NCBI GenBank assembly: GCA_023398855.1 | Contig: JAEWRS010000386.1 | Location: 1-6,425 of the forward strand | Direction of reading: 5' to 3' | Length of the DNA stretch: 6,425 nt | Source of the DNA: Bacillota bacterium | GTDB taxonomy: Bacteria > Bacillota > Clostridia > Lachnospirales > Lachnospiraceae | In this document: in pieces, positions 1 through 6,405 of the stretch | Layout: each line of letters opens with the position of its first letter | How positions within the stretch are numbered: the stretch's first letter is position 1 | Program-made: the position numbers and the translations under genes | The notes under the pieces: model-generated | Told to the model about the DNA's origin: nothing | The model's database searches: none | The model's input: only the letters and a program-made list of their open reading frames with translations

Positions 1-1037
1 TTCTGGATCAACCCTCCCATAATGACGCCCATCATAATGGGTAAAATATTTCGTATGTGTTTTCCTGTTGCACTAAAGCCAACAATGGTGAGTATACCTC
101 CAATCGTGGGTCCGTTTAAATCGCCTCCTATGATGACCAGGATCAGAGTTGACGCAATACCGTTAATCCCCATATTAAGAAGCGTGGGCGCAAACCCCTC
201 ACTTTTCACATAATCTGTCCCGCTAAGACCATAGGTCTTTAATATATCCAGGTAACGCTTTCCAACATGATCTGATAGAAAAAATGCAAAAATTATCATT
301 CCAAAGAACAAAAACAGTAGCAGCCTTGCAAAAAGCACATTATTGCCCTCAGACCAGATCAGCCTTGCCTCTATGTTAATTCCAAAGGATTTCATCAGGG
401 AGACAATAACAACAGCAATAATACCGGCGGAAAATCCAACATTATAAAGGGAATATCCCTTGTGAGCATAATGGGTATGTGTGGATAAAGGTGGAAGCAC
501 AAATCCAATTGCAAGCCCAACCAGGATGCTTAAAATCAGTCTGGAGGCCAGATGCAGATTACCGATCTGCATAATCTGAGTAATAATCGGGGACAAGGAA
601 GTCCCATAAAAGCCAACATAAATATAACGTGTTATGGAAGTTTTGTGATAATAAGAATACAGGCAGATCCCCATCATTATCGCCCATATATTCATGATAT
701 TTTTCCCGAAAAGAGAAAAACCAAACATGAGAAAGCATGAAGTTATGGTATGGCCGCTCATCTCCATACCAAGAAAATATACGATCGCAATACTTAATAA
801 AGTTAAAACACCTGCATTAACAAATGCAGCTCCTACACCGCCAATGGCAAAATAATCTGTTATAAGGAAATCCGGCTCCCTTACAATCGTAATAATACCC
901 CTCCAGATTTCATCAAACGGCTGCAGAAAGAAGCCTGCAACAATAAAATAAATCGGCACCAGGGCAAGAATCTGGAATTTCGTCCGCCTGGACAGCGGTC
1001 CGCAATTTCTTACTTGAAATGAAAGTTGTCCTGTCAT
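1..1037 (-). CDS. Polytopic membrane protein with internal duplication, DUF1576-like (partial, C-terminus off window)
   Basis: An uninterrupted minus-strand reading frame starts with ATG at 1037-1035 and runs off the left edge after 345 codons, so the C-terminus is missing. The start is supported by AAAGGA six bases upstream. The product is very hydrophobic, with many likely membrane segments (about residues 22-38, 62-90, 114-130, 166-184, 202-222, 237-256, 286-304 and 312-345) and no cleavable signal peptide that I can see. Residues 72-124 and 286-338 align without gaps at a fixed offset of 214, sharing N-x-G, SG/NG-x-TI, GF-S-x-x-GK and IMMG, so the protein arose by tandem duplication. A motif HTHYAHKGYSLYN follows the first copy at residues 187-199. 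This pattern resembles the DUF1576 family of clostridial membrane proteins as I remember it; I could not search. Function is unknown. A transporter fold with two repeats is only an inference. A terminator separates it from the ATPase gene, so it probably has its own promoter. Confidence 0.8.
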   Translation of the reverse strand, partial: MTGQLSFQVRNCGPLSRRTKFQILALVPIYFIVAGFFLQPFDEIWRGIITIVREPDFLITDYFAIGGVGAAFVNAGVLTLLSIAIVYFLGMEMSGHTITSCFLMFGFSLFGKNIMNIWAIMMGICLYSYYHKTSITRYIYVGFYGTSLSPIITQIMQIGNLHLASRLILSILVGLAIGFVLPPLSTHTHYAHKGYSLYNVGFSAGIIAVVIVSLMKSFGINIEARLIWSEGNNVLFARLLLFLFFGMIIFAFFLSDHVGKRYLDILKTYGLSGTDYVKSEGFAPTLLNMGINGIASTLILVIIGGDLNGPTIGGILTIVGFSATGKHIRNILPIMMGVIMGGLIQ

Positions 1038-1078
1038 GTGTCGTCCTTTCCACTATATTAAATTATTTGTACTGAAAT

Positions 1079-1107
1079 ATTTTATCATTTTTAAAAAAGA
1101 GGTTCAA
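1079..1107 (-). promoter_or_regulatory. Probable sigma-A promoter for the DUF1576-like gene
   Basis: On the minus strand TTGAAC (1107-1102) and TAAAAT (1084-1079) are separated by exactly 17 bases, matching four of six and five of six consensus positions. Transcription would start near 1072, giving a leader of about 35 bases ending in the AAAGGA ribosome binding site. The -35 box lies inside the 3' arm of the preceding terminator. The region is AT-rich, so a chance match is possible. Confidence 0.45.
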
Positions 1108-1137
1108 CACTTTTTTTCGGTTGAACCTCTTTTTTTT
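1093..1137 (-). terminator. Intrinsic terminator after the P-type ATPase gene (possibly bidirectional)
   Basis: A perfect 10-bp stem, GTTGAACCTC (1108-1099) with GAGGTTCAAC (1129-1120), surrounds an 11-base loop. It is followed on the minus strand by TTTTTT. A-tracts and T-tracts flanking the stem can extend the pairing. It begins seven bases after the ATPase stop codon, which fits termination of that transcript. Because eight T residues also follow the stem on the plus strand, it could act in both directions, although no plus-strand gene is evident here. Confidence 0.9.
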
Positions 1138-1143
1138 ATGAAT

Positions 1144-3759
1144 TTATTTCCTGTTTTCTTTTATGACCTTCGTAAACTGTATAATAATGGTAGGAATTAC
1201 CGCAAATCCGTATACCATACCGATCTGAGTCCCTGACAAAGGCGTTACGGAAAACAGCTTTTCAAGAACAGGTACAAACATGACAAGACTTAACAGGGAA
1301 ACGCCCGCCAAAAATGCACCCAGGCTGTACCAGTTGGTGGAAAAGCCCAACCGGAAAATAGAATGGCGGCTTCTGCAGTTAAATCCATGGAACAAACGGG
1401 AAAGCGTCAAAGTACAGAAGGCCATCGTGCTGGCTGTGGCAGCACTGCCCTCTCTTAAACCTATATGGAAAGCTGCCATGGTACATGCGGCGATCAGCCC
1501 GCCCTGAACCAGTATTTTAAGTAGAAACTCTTTAGTCAGGATTCCTTCTTTCGGATCTCTTGGCTTCCGTTTTAGAAGACCTTGTTCTGCAGGCTCCATG
1601 CCAATGGCAATAGCAGGAAGAGAATCTGTAAGCAGGTTAATAAATAGCAGATGAACCGGAGCAAATGGAACAGGAAGGGCCATGATGGAGGTGTACAAAA
1701 CAGAAAGGATGCCTGCCGTGTTACCGGAAAGTAAAAACTGAATGGCATTCTTTATATTCCGGTACACATTACGTCCGTTGGCAACCGCCTTAATAATAGT
1801 CGCAAAATTATCATCAGCCAGAATCATGGAAGCAGCATCCTTGGAAACCTCTGTTCCTGTGATTCCCATAGCAACTCCAATGTCAGCCTTCTTTAAGGCA
1901 GGGGCATCATTTACTCCATCTCCTGTCATGGAAACAATATTTCCCCGCCTCTGCCATGCCTCCACAATACGAATCTTGTTTTCCGGAGATACCCTGGCAT
2001 ACACGGAAGTCCTTGTAATATTGGAATCCAGTTCCTCATCAGTCATGGCATCTAATTCCGCACCGGTTACCGCTATATCTCCACTTTCAAAAATACCGAT
2101 TTGCTTTGCTATGGCTGTTGCGGTGATCTTATGGTCTCCGGTGATCATTACCGGACGGATTCCTGCCTGCTTGGCATCAGCTACTGCTGCCTTAGATTCA
2201 ACTCTCGGCGGGTCCACCATGGAAACAAGCCCAAGGAAAATAAAATCATGTTCAGTTTTTAGTGAAAGAACGTGGTCTTCTTCTACTTCCTTATAGGCAA
2301 AGGCAAGCACTCGCAGACCATTCTCTGAAAATTTCATATTCTGATTCAGGATGTCCTCACTGTCTCTTTCTGTCAGTTCCTTAATCCCTTCACTGGTGCG
2401 GATGTGGGTGGTCCGTTGCAGCAATACATCCACAGCACCTTTTGTCAGTACCGTGGGAATACCGTGGAGCTGATATTTGGTACTCATCAGTTTCCGGTCG
2501 GAATCAAATGGAATTTCTTCCAGACGGTGCATCATTTCCCTGATGAGATCGTGGCTTAAACTGATTTTTCCGGCCATTTCAAGAAGAGCAAACTCCGTTG
2601 GATCTCCCAGTCCCTTTCCATCTACAATGGAAGAATCATTGGTTAAAAGCGCATCATAAAGAAGATACCGGTGGAGCTGATTGCGAAGATCTAATTCATC
2701 AGGCTGACAGACTTTCCCATCCACATAAATTTCCTGAACAGTCATCTTATTCTGGGTCAGTGTACCAGTCTTATCAGAACAGATGACAGATACGCAGCCA
2801 AGACTTTCTACTGCCTTTAATTCTTTGATAATTGCATTTTCCCTGGCCATACGCTGGGTTCCCATTGCCTGTACTATGGTTACAATGGAGCTTAAAGCCT
2901 CGGGTATTGCAGCAACTGCAAGCGCCACCGCAAACATCAGGGAATCCAAAAGAGGCATTTTACGGTAAATGCTCAGCAGGAATACCATGGCACAAATCAC
3001 CATAATGACCATGGCAAGACGGCTGGAAAACTGATCCAGGCTGATCTGCAAAGGCGTTTTCTTTTCTTTTGTGGCATTCATCAAGCTGGCGATTTTTCCA
3101 ATTTCAGTATCCATTCCGGTACCAGTGACAGCTGCCACTGCTCTGCCGTAAGTAACAAGGCTGCCGGAATAAACCATGTTGGTCCGATCCGCCAGGGGCG
3201 CTTCTGATTCAAGGATTGCCTCTTCTTTATCCACATTGGTAGATTCTCCGGTGAGGGAGCTTTCATTAACCTGCAGGGAATAATTATTAAGGATCCTTCC
3301 GTCAGCCACCACCATATCACCGGCTTCCAGAAGAAGAATATCCCCCGGAACCACGCCTTTTGAGGGAATCTCTATCTTTTTCCCGCCGCGGACCACTTTC
3401 GCTGTTGGCGATGATAAGGATTGCAAGCTTGCCAGGGATTTCTGTGCCTTTTCATGCTGTACGGTACCAAGAATTGCATTTAATACAATGACCGCAACGA
3501 TAACAATGGTGCTTTCCACATTTCCTGAAAGCATGGAAATAACAGCGGCTGCGATCAGAATGACCACCAGCAGATCCTTAAACTGTTCGGCAAATACCTG
3601 AAGAGTACTTTTTTTCTTTCCTTCCTCCAGGACATTTTCTCCTTTGCTGGCAAGAAGTCCGGCAGCTTCCTCTGCGCTTAAGCCTTCCTTTGATGTACGA
3701 AGCTCTTCTAACACTTCCTCTTCTGTTTTCTGATACCAGTCTTTCAAACGCTCCTCCAT
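1144..3759 (-). CDS. P-type II cation ATPase, LMCA1/PMCA-like calcium (or manganese) exporter
   Basis: Complete 871-residue ATP-driven cation pump of the inner membrane, close to the roughly 880 residues of Listeria LMCA1. The domains run in order: N-terminal cation ATPase domain (about 4-75), actuator domain with TGES at 170-173, M4 with VAAIPEAL at 282-289, the phosphorylation motif SDKTGTLT with Asp329, the nucleotide domain with KGA at 440-442, TGDH at 540-543, TGDGVNDAP at 612-620, then M5-M10 to the end. Site II ligands are all present: Val282, Ala283, Ile285, Glu287, Asn708 and Asp712. Site I is not: the SERCA Glu771 position is Gly683 and the Glu908 position is Arg788, as in single-site pumps such as LMCA1. 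The ATG at 3759 has only a weak upstream GGATGG, whereas GGAGG at 3757-3753 precedes an in-frame TTG at 3747, so translation may really begin four codons later. The gene is alone in its unit, with its own promoter, a predicted Mn2+ riboswitch in the leader and a terminator after it. Its ion is therefore Ca2+, Mn2+ or both; sequence alone does not decide. Confidence 0.96.
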   Translation of the reverse strand: MEERLKDWYQKTEEEVLEELRTSKEGLSAEEAAGLLASKGENVLEEGKKKSTLQVFAEQFKDLLVVILIAAAVISMLSGNVESTIVIVAVIVLNAILGTVQHEKAQKSLASLQSLSSPTAKVVRGGKKIEIPSKGVVPGDILLLEAGDMVVADGRILNNYSLQVNESSLTGESTNVDKEEAILESEAPLADRTNMVYSGSLVTYGRAVAAVTGTGMDTEIGKIASLMNATKEKKTPLQISLDQFSSRLAMVIMVICAMVFLLSIYRKMPLLDSLMFAVALAVAAIPEALSSIVTIVQAMGTQRMARENAIIKELKAVESLGCVSVICSDKTGTLTQNKMTVQEIYVDGKVCQPDELDLRNQLHRYLLYDALLTNDSSIVDGKGLGDPTEFALLEMAGKISLSHDLIREMMHRLEEIPFDSDRKLMSTKYQLHGIPTVLTKGAVDVLLQRTTHIRTSEGIKELTERDSEDILNQNMKFSENGLRVLAFAYKEVEEDHVLSLKTEHDFIFLGLVSMVDPPRVESKAAVADAKQAGIRPVMITGDHKITATAIAKQIGIFESGDIAVTGAELDAMTDEELDSNITRTSVYARVSPENKIRIVEAWQRRGNIVSMTGDGVNDAPALKKADIGVAMGITGTEVSKDAASMILADDNFATIIKAVANGRNVYRNIKNAIQFLLSGNTAGILSVLYTSIMALPVPFAPVHLLFINLLTDSLPAIAIGMEPAEQGLLKRKPRDPKEGILTKEFLLKILVQGGLIAACTMAAFHIGLREGSAATASTMAFCTLTLSRLFHGFNCRSRHSIFRLGFSTNWYSLGAFLAGVSLLSLVMFVPVLEKLFSVTPLSGTQIGMVYGFAVIPTIIIQFTKVIKENRK
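3745..3757 (-). promoter_or_regulatory. Ribosome binding site suggesting a TTG start for the ATPase
   Basis: GGAGG (3757-3753) is followed by five bases and then TTG (3747-3745), which is in frame and is codon 5 of the ATG-initiated form. The ATG itself overlaps this purine stretch and has only GGATGG ahead of it. Starting at TTG gives MKDWYQK, which lines up with the N-terminus of Listeria LMCA1 as I remember it (MEIYRKS). I keep the ATG boundary for the CDS but consider the TTG about equally likely. Confidence 0.5.
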
Positions 3760-3836
3760 TCTGCCATCCCATTGGGACAGCCTGCATCAACAAGTACTGT
3801 TATGACCGCTCTGACTTATTATTGCCCTAAAAGGGT

Positions 3837-3905
3837 AAAGAAAAAGACTTTCAATGCATTTATTCTCAACAATATCAAATGTTCAGAATAAAAACATTAA
3901 AAGTC
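3837..3905 (-). terminator. Riboswitch-controlled intrinsic terminator upstream of the ATPase
   Basis: On the minus strand a 21-base 5' arm (3905-3885) pairs with a 21-base 3' arm (3866-3846), with two G-U wobbles and a single U-U mismatch around an 18-base loop. TTTTTCTTT follows immediately. The first eleven bases of the 5' arm include the whole 3' strand of the aptamer P1 helix (3903-3895), so the aptamer and the terminator cannot form together. This makes it the expression platform of the adjacent riboswitch. No other terminator lies between pnp and here, so it probably ends pnp transcripts as well. Confidence 0.9.
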
Positions 3906-3991
3906 TGGTAACCATTATATGGCACGCACCACCAGGCTGCCATCTGACAGTCAGGATGTTGATGATGCATTAAAACTACTCCCTCTTAATG
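3895..3991 (-). promoter_or_regulatory. yybP-ykoY family Mn2+ riboswitch (aptamer)
   Basis: Read on the minus strand, this leader RNA has the layout of the yybP-ykoY aptamer. P1 is a nine-base helix of CATTAAGAG (3991-3983) with CTTTTAATG (3903-3895), including one G-U pair. Next comes the characteristic 5' loop strand GGGAGTAG (3983-3976), matched near the 3' end by ACCAGAC (3909-3903). These correspond to the family's GGGGAGUAG and GCxAGAC strands. Between them, GCATCATCA (3968-3960) pairs with TGGTGGTGC (3934-3926) over nine bases. That helix is capped by an inner hairpin and followed by a small hairpin GCCAT/ATGGT (3923-3911). The family binds Mn2+ and commonly precedes Mn exporters and P-type ATPases. 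The overlap of P1 with the terminator predicts that metal binding turns the ATPase on. Departures from consensus at U after GUAG and A before CCAGAC could be a compensatory pair. The class call rests on memory of the consensus, without a covariance search. Confidence 0.85.
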
Positions 3992-4038
3992 AAGCATATT
4001 CAATTTTAAATCAGATGTTTATGTCCTTGATCCAGACA

Positions 4039-4067
4039 ATTATACGTTCTAATGATTCATTTGTCAA
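4039..4067 (-). promoter_or_regulatory. Consensus sigma-A promoter for the riboswitch-ATPase transcript
   Basis: On the minus strand TTGACA (4067-4062) and TATAAT (4044-4039) both match consensus at all six positions, with the ideal 17-base spacer. Transcription should start near 4032, so the ATPase leader is about 270 bases and begins about 40 bases before the aptamer. The -35 box contains the TGA stop codon of pnp. Such a strong, apparently unregulated promoter fits a unit whose control is exerted downstream by the riboswitch. Confidence 0.9.
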
Positions 4068-6199
4068 CCATCATTCTCTACTTTATCTTCTTTTTTATCT
4101 TCTGCCTTGGCGGCTAAATCTCCCGGCTTCATGCTTAAGTTGATCCTGCCCATCTTGTCGACTTCCATGACCTTAACAGTCACTTCATCACCGATGTTGA
4201 CTACATCCTCAACCTTTACCACTCTCTTTTCAGACAGCTTGGATATGTGGACCATTCCATCTTTGTTGGGAGCCAGCTCAACAAAAGCGCCGAAGTTCAT
4301 GATCCTCACAACCTTACCTGTGAAAATCTGGCCTGCCTGGATCTCAGTTACAATGCTCTTTATGATCTGGATGGCACGGTCGATCATGGCCTGATCGGTT
4401 CCACATACTGATACACTTCCGTCATCAGAAATGTCAATCTTTACGCCGGTCTCTTCGATGATTTTATTAATCACCTTACCCTGCTTTCCTACCACATCAC
4501 CGATCTTCTGAGGATCAATGGAAATCTGATCAATCTTCGGAGCATATTTGCCCACTTCCTTACGAGGCTCTGCAATGGCTTTTGCCATGATTTCGTCAAG
4601 AATGTAAAGCCTTGCTTCTCTGGTGGTGCGGATCGCTTCCTCGATGATGGGTCTTGTAAGGCCGTGAATCTTAATATCCATCTGAATGGCAGTGATCCCC
4701 TTATGGGTTCCTCCTACCTTAAAGTCCATATCCCCGAAGAAATCTTCCAGGCCCTGAATATCAGTCAGAACGATATAATCGTCATCAGAATCTCCGGTAA
4801 CCAGACCACAGGAAATACCTGCAACAGCCGCTTTAATAGGAACACCTGCCGCCATCAAGGACATGGAGGAGGAACAGATGCTTGCCTGAGAAGTGGAACC
4901 ATTGGATTCCATTGTCTCGGAAACAGTACGGATGGCATATGGGAATTCTACTTCGGATGGAAGCACAGGGATCAATGCTCTTTCTGCCAGCGCGCCATGA
5001 CCGATCTCCCGGCGTCCCGGTCCTCTGGAAGGTCTTGTCTCTCCAACAGAGAAGGATGGGAAATTATAGTGGTGCATATATCTCTTTGATTTTTCCATAT
5101 CATCGATGCCGTCTAATCTCTGGCTTTCTGATAATGGAGCCAGGGTACAGATATTTAAAATCTGGGTCTGACCGCGGGTGAACATAGCGGAACCATGCAC
5201 TCTTGGAAGCATATCGATTTCTGCTGCCAGATGGCGGATCTGATTCATGGCACGGCCATCCGGACGCTTGTGGTCTTTTAAGATCATCTTGCGTACAGTC
5301 TTTTTCTGGTACTGGTAAATAGCTTCTCCTAATACGGACAGCCATTCTTCCTTTTCTGCAAAGGCTTCTTCCAGCTTCTTGGTGATTCTACGGATGTTAT
5401 CTTCTCTTACCTGCTTTTCATCGGTAAATACGGCAACCTCCATCTCTTCCGGAGCGACGATTTCCTTAATGGCAGCAAATAACTCTTCCGGCACTGCGCA
5501 GCTGGTGTATTCATGCTTTGGCTTTCCGCATTCTGCCACAATGGTGTCGATGAATTTAATGATCTCCTGATTTACTTCATGAGCTTTGAAAATGGCCTCG
5601 ATCATCTTATCTTCGGACACTTCATTTGCTCCGGCCTCAATCATGATAACCTTGTCTCTTGTGGAAGCCACTGTAAGGGCCATATCAGAAACCTGCTTCT
5701 GAGCCTGGGTCGGGTTTACTACAAGCTCTCCGTCTACCAGACCGATCTGGGTGGAAGCACAGGGACCGTCAAAGGGAATATCGGAAATGCAGGCAGAAAT
5801 GGCAGAGCCTAACATAGCCGTCAGTTCCGGACTGCAGTCCTGGTCTACCGACATAACGATGTTATCTAAGGTTACATCGTTGCGGTAATCCTTTGGAAAC
5901 AGGGGTCTCATGGGACGGTCAATTACACGGGAAGTCAGAATGGAATTTTCAGATGCTTTTCCCTCTCTTTTGTTGAAACCGCCGGGAATCTTTCCTACGG
6001 CGTATAATTTCTCTTCATATTCTACACTAAGGGGGAAGAAGTCAATTCCATCCCTTGGCTTATCGGAAGCAGTGGCAGTGGCTAATACAACGGTATCTCC
6101 ATAATGCATGAGTGCCGCGCCGCTTGCCTGCTTTGCTACTCTGCCGACATCAACGGTCAATGTTCTGCCGGCCAGCTCCATACTAAAACTCTTGTACAT
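4064..6199 (-). CDS. pnp: Polynucleotide phosphorylase (PNPase)
   Basis: Complete 711-residue phosphorolytic 3'-to-5' exoribonuclease. It degrades RNA to nucleoside diphosphates and can add tails in the reverse reaction; it works as a cytoplasmic trimer. The domains are in the standard order: first RNase PH core (about 10-145), helical linker domain (about 150-310), second RNase PH core (about 312-545), KH domain with the GKQG loop at 571-574, and S1 domain (about 623-691). A charged tail rich in Lys, Glu and Asp follows. The catalytic second core keeps the SNGS phosphate-site segment (432-435), Arg396/Arg397 and the metal-site residues Asp486, Asp492 and Lys494. The length is normal for Firmicutes. 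The ATG at 6199 is supported by AAAGGAGA seven bases upstream. rpsO, which commonly precedes pnp, is not in the 226 bases visible upstream. I see no convincing promoter there, although an AT-rich stretch around 6216-6235 could hold a -10. No dedicated terminator follows the gene. Confidence 0.98.
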   Translation of the reverse strand: MYKSFSMELAGRTLTVDVGRVAKQASGAALMHYGDTVVLATATASDKPRDGIDFFPLSVEYEEKLYAVGKIPGGFNKREGKASENSILTSRVIDRPMRPLFPKDYRNDVTLDNIVMSVDQDCSPELTAMLGSAISACISDIPFDGPCASTQIGLVDGELVVNPTQAQKQVSDMALTVASTRDKVIMIEAGANEVSEDKMIEAIFKAHEVNQEIIKFIDTIVAECGKPKHEYTSCAVPEELFAAIKEIVAPEEMEVAVFTDEKQVREDNIRRITKKLEEAFAEKEEWLSVLGEAIYQYQKKTVRKMILKDHKRPDGRAMNQIRHLAAEIDMLPRVHGSAMFTRGQTQILNICTLAPLSESQRLDGIDDMEKSKRYMHHYNFPSFSVGETRPSRGPGRREIGHGALAERALIPVLPSEVEFPYAIRTVSETMESNGSTSQASICSSSMSLMAAGVPIKAAVAGISCGLVTGDSDDDYIVLTDIQGLEDFFGDMDFKVGGTHKGITAIQMDIKIHGLTRPIIEEAIRTTREARLYILDEIMAKAIAEPRKEVGKYAPKIDQISIDPQKIGDVVGKQGKVINKIIEETGVKIDISDDGSVSVCGTDQAMIDRAIQIIKSIVTEIQAGQIFTGKVVRIMNFGAFVELAPNKDGMVHISKLSEKRVVKVEDVVNIGDEVTVKVMEVDKMGRINLSMKPGDLAAKAEDKKEDKVENDG

Positions 6200-6237
6200 A
6201 CTGGTATCTCCTTTTTTGGATTAATAATATATATTAA

Positions 6238-6261
6238 CAGTAGAAGATGCCGAAACTACTG
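6238..6261 (-). other. Small hairpin in the pnp leader
   Basis: CAGTAG (6261-6256) and CTACTG (6243-6238) form a perfect six-base stem around a 12-base loop, about 40 bases before the pnp start codon. In E. coli the pnp leader folds into a stem used in PNPase autoregulation after RNase III cleavage. This hairpin is much shorter, and any such role is only a guess. Confidence 0.3.
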
Positions 6262-6275
6262 ATCTGCACGCAATT

Positions 6276-6315
6276 AAAAAAGTTTGATTATGCTGCTCCA
6301 CAGGGAGAATAATCA
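6276..6315 (-). terminator. Terminator-like hairpin upstream of pnp
   Basis: On the minus strand TGATTAT (6315-6309) pairs with ATAATCA (6291-6285). An inner CTCC/GGAG stem (6307-6304 with 6299-6296) is separated from it by an asymmetric internal loop. TTTTTT (6281-6276) follows after three bases. It would end or attenuate a transcript entering from beyond the right edge before pnp. The internal loop makes it weaker than the other two terminators in the window. Confidence 0.5.
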
Positions 6316-6336
6316 GATTCTGCCTGCGGCAGAATC
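6316..6336. repeat. Perfect inverted repeat (hairpin) in the repeat cluster
   Basis: GATTCTGCC and GGCAGAATC form a perfect nine-base stem with a three-base loop. It lacks a T-tract, so it is not a simple intrinsic terminator. It directly abuts the terminator-like hairpin on one side and is two bases from the larger hairpin on the other, which suggests one composite intergenic element. Confidence 0.8.
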
Positions 6337-6338
6337 CA

Positions 6339-6379
6339 CAACCGCAAATTCGGGACTTTCAGTCCCTCATTCGCGGTTG
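6339..6379. repeat. Two-tier inverted repeat (long hairpin) in the repeat cluster
   Basis: An outer stem of eleven positions joins 6339-6349 with 6369-6379, and an inner perfect stem joins GGGACT (6352-6357) with AGTCCC (6361-6366) around a three-base loop. The one imperfect outer pair is G-U in minus-strand RNA but A-C in plus-strand RNA, so the structure is better kept as minus-strand RNA, the direction of pnp. No T-tract follows. It resembles a dispersed intergenic palindrome (REP or MITE-like), but copy number cannot be judged from this window. Confidence 0.75.
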
Positions 6380-6405
6380 CTTCGCCAAAAGACTGGAAGG
6401 GGTTA

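Noticed and set aside
1742..2296. Plus-strand open frame of 184 codons inside the ATPase gene.
   Set aside because: It is fully antisense to conserved ATPase motifs, including the hinge region, and has no family features; it is a shadow frame.
3875..3970. A 31-codon minus-strand open frame (MHHQHPDCQMAAWW...) with a purine-rich GAGGGAG upstream, downstream of the consensus promoter.
   Set aside because: Its putative ribosome binding site is the conserved GGGAGTAG strand of the riboswitch, and the frame runs through the aptamer helices into the terminator loop. The RNA structure explains these bases better than a peptide does.
3841..4032. A stand-alone small RNA of about 190 bases bounded by the promoter and the terminator.
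   Set aside because: The P1/terminator overlap and the ATPase directly downstream mark it as a riboswitch leader. The short terminated RNA is the expected OFF product, though it could still accumulate.
3919..4143. Plus-strand open frame of 74 codons.
   Set aside because: It has no ribosome binding site, lies antisense to the riboswitch, and overlaps the 3' end of pnp.
4664..5181. Overlapping plus-strand open frames inside pnp.
   Set aside because: They are antisense to the conserved second RNase PH core, and neither has a convincing start signal or protein-like composition.
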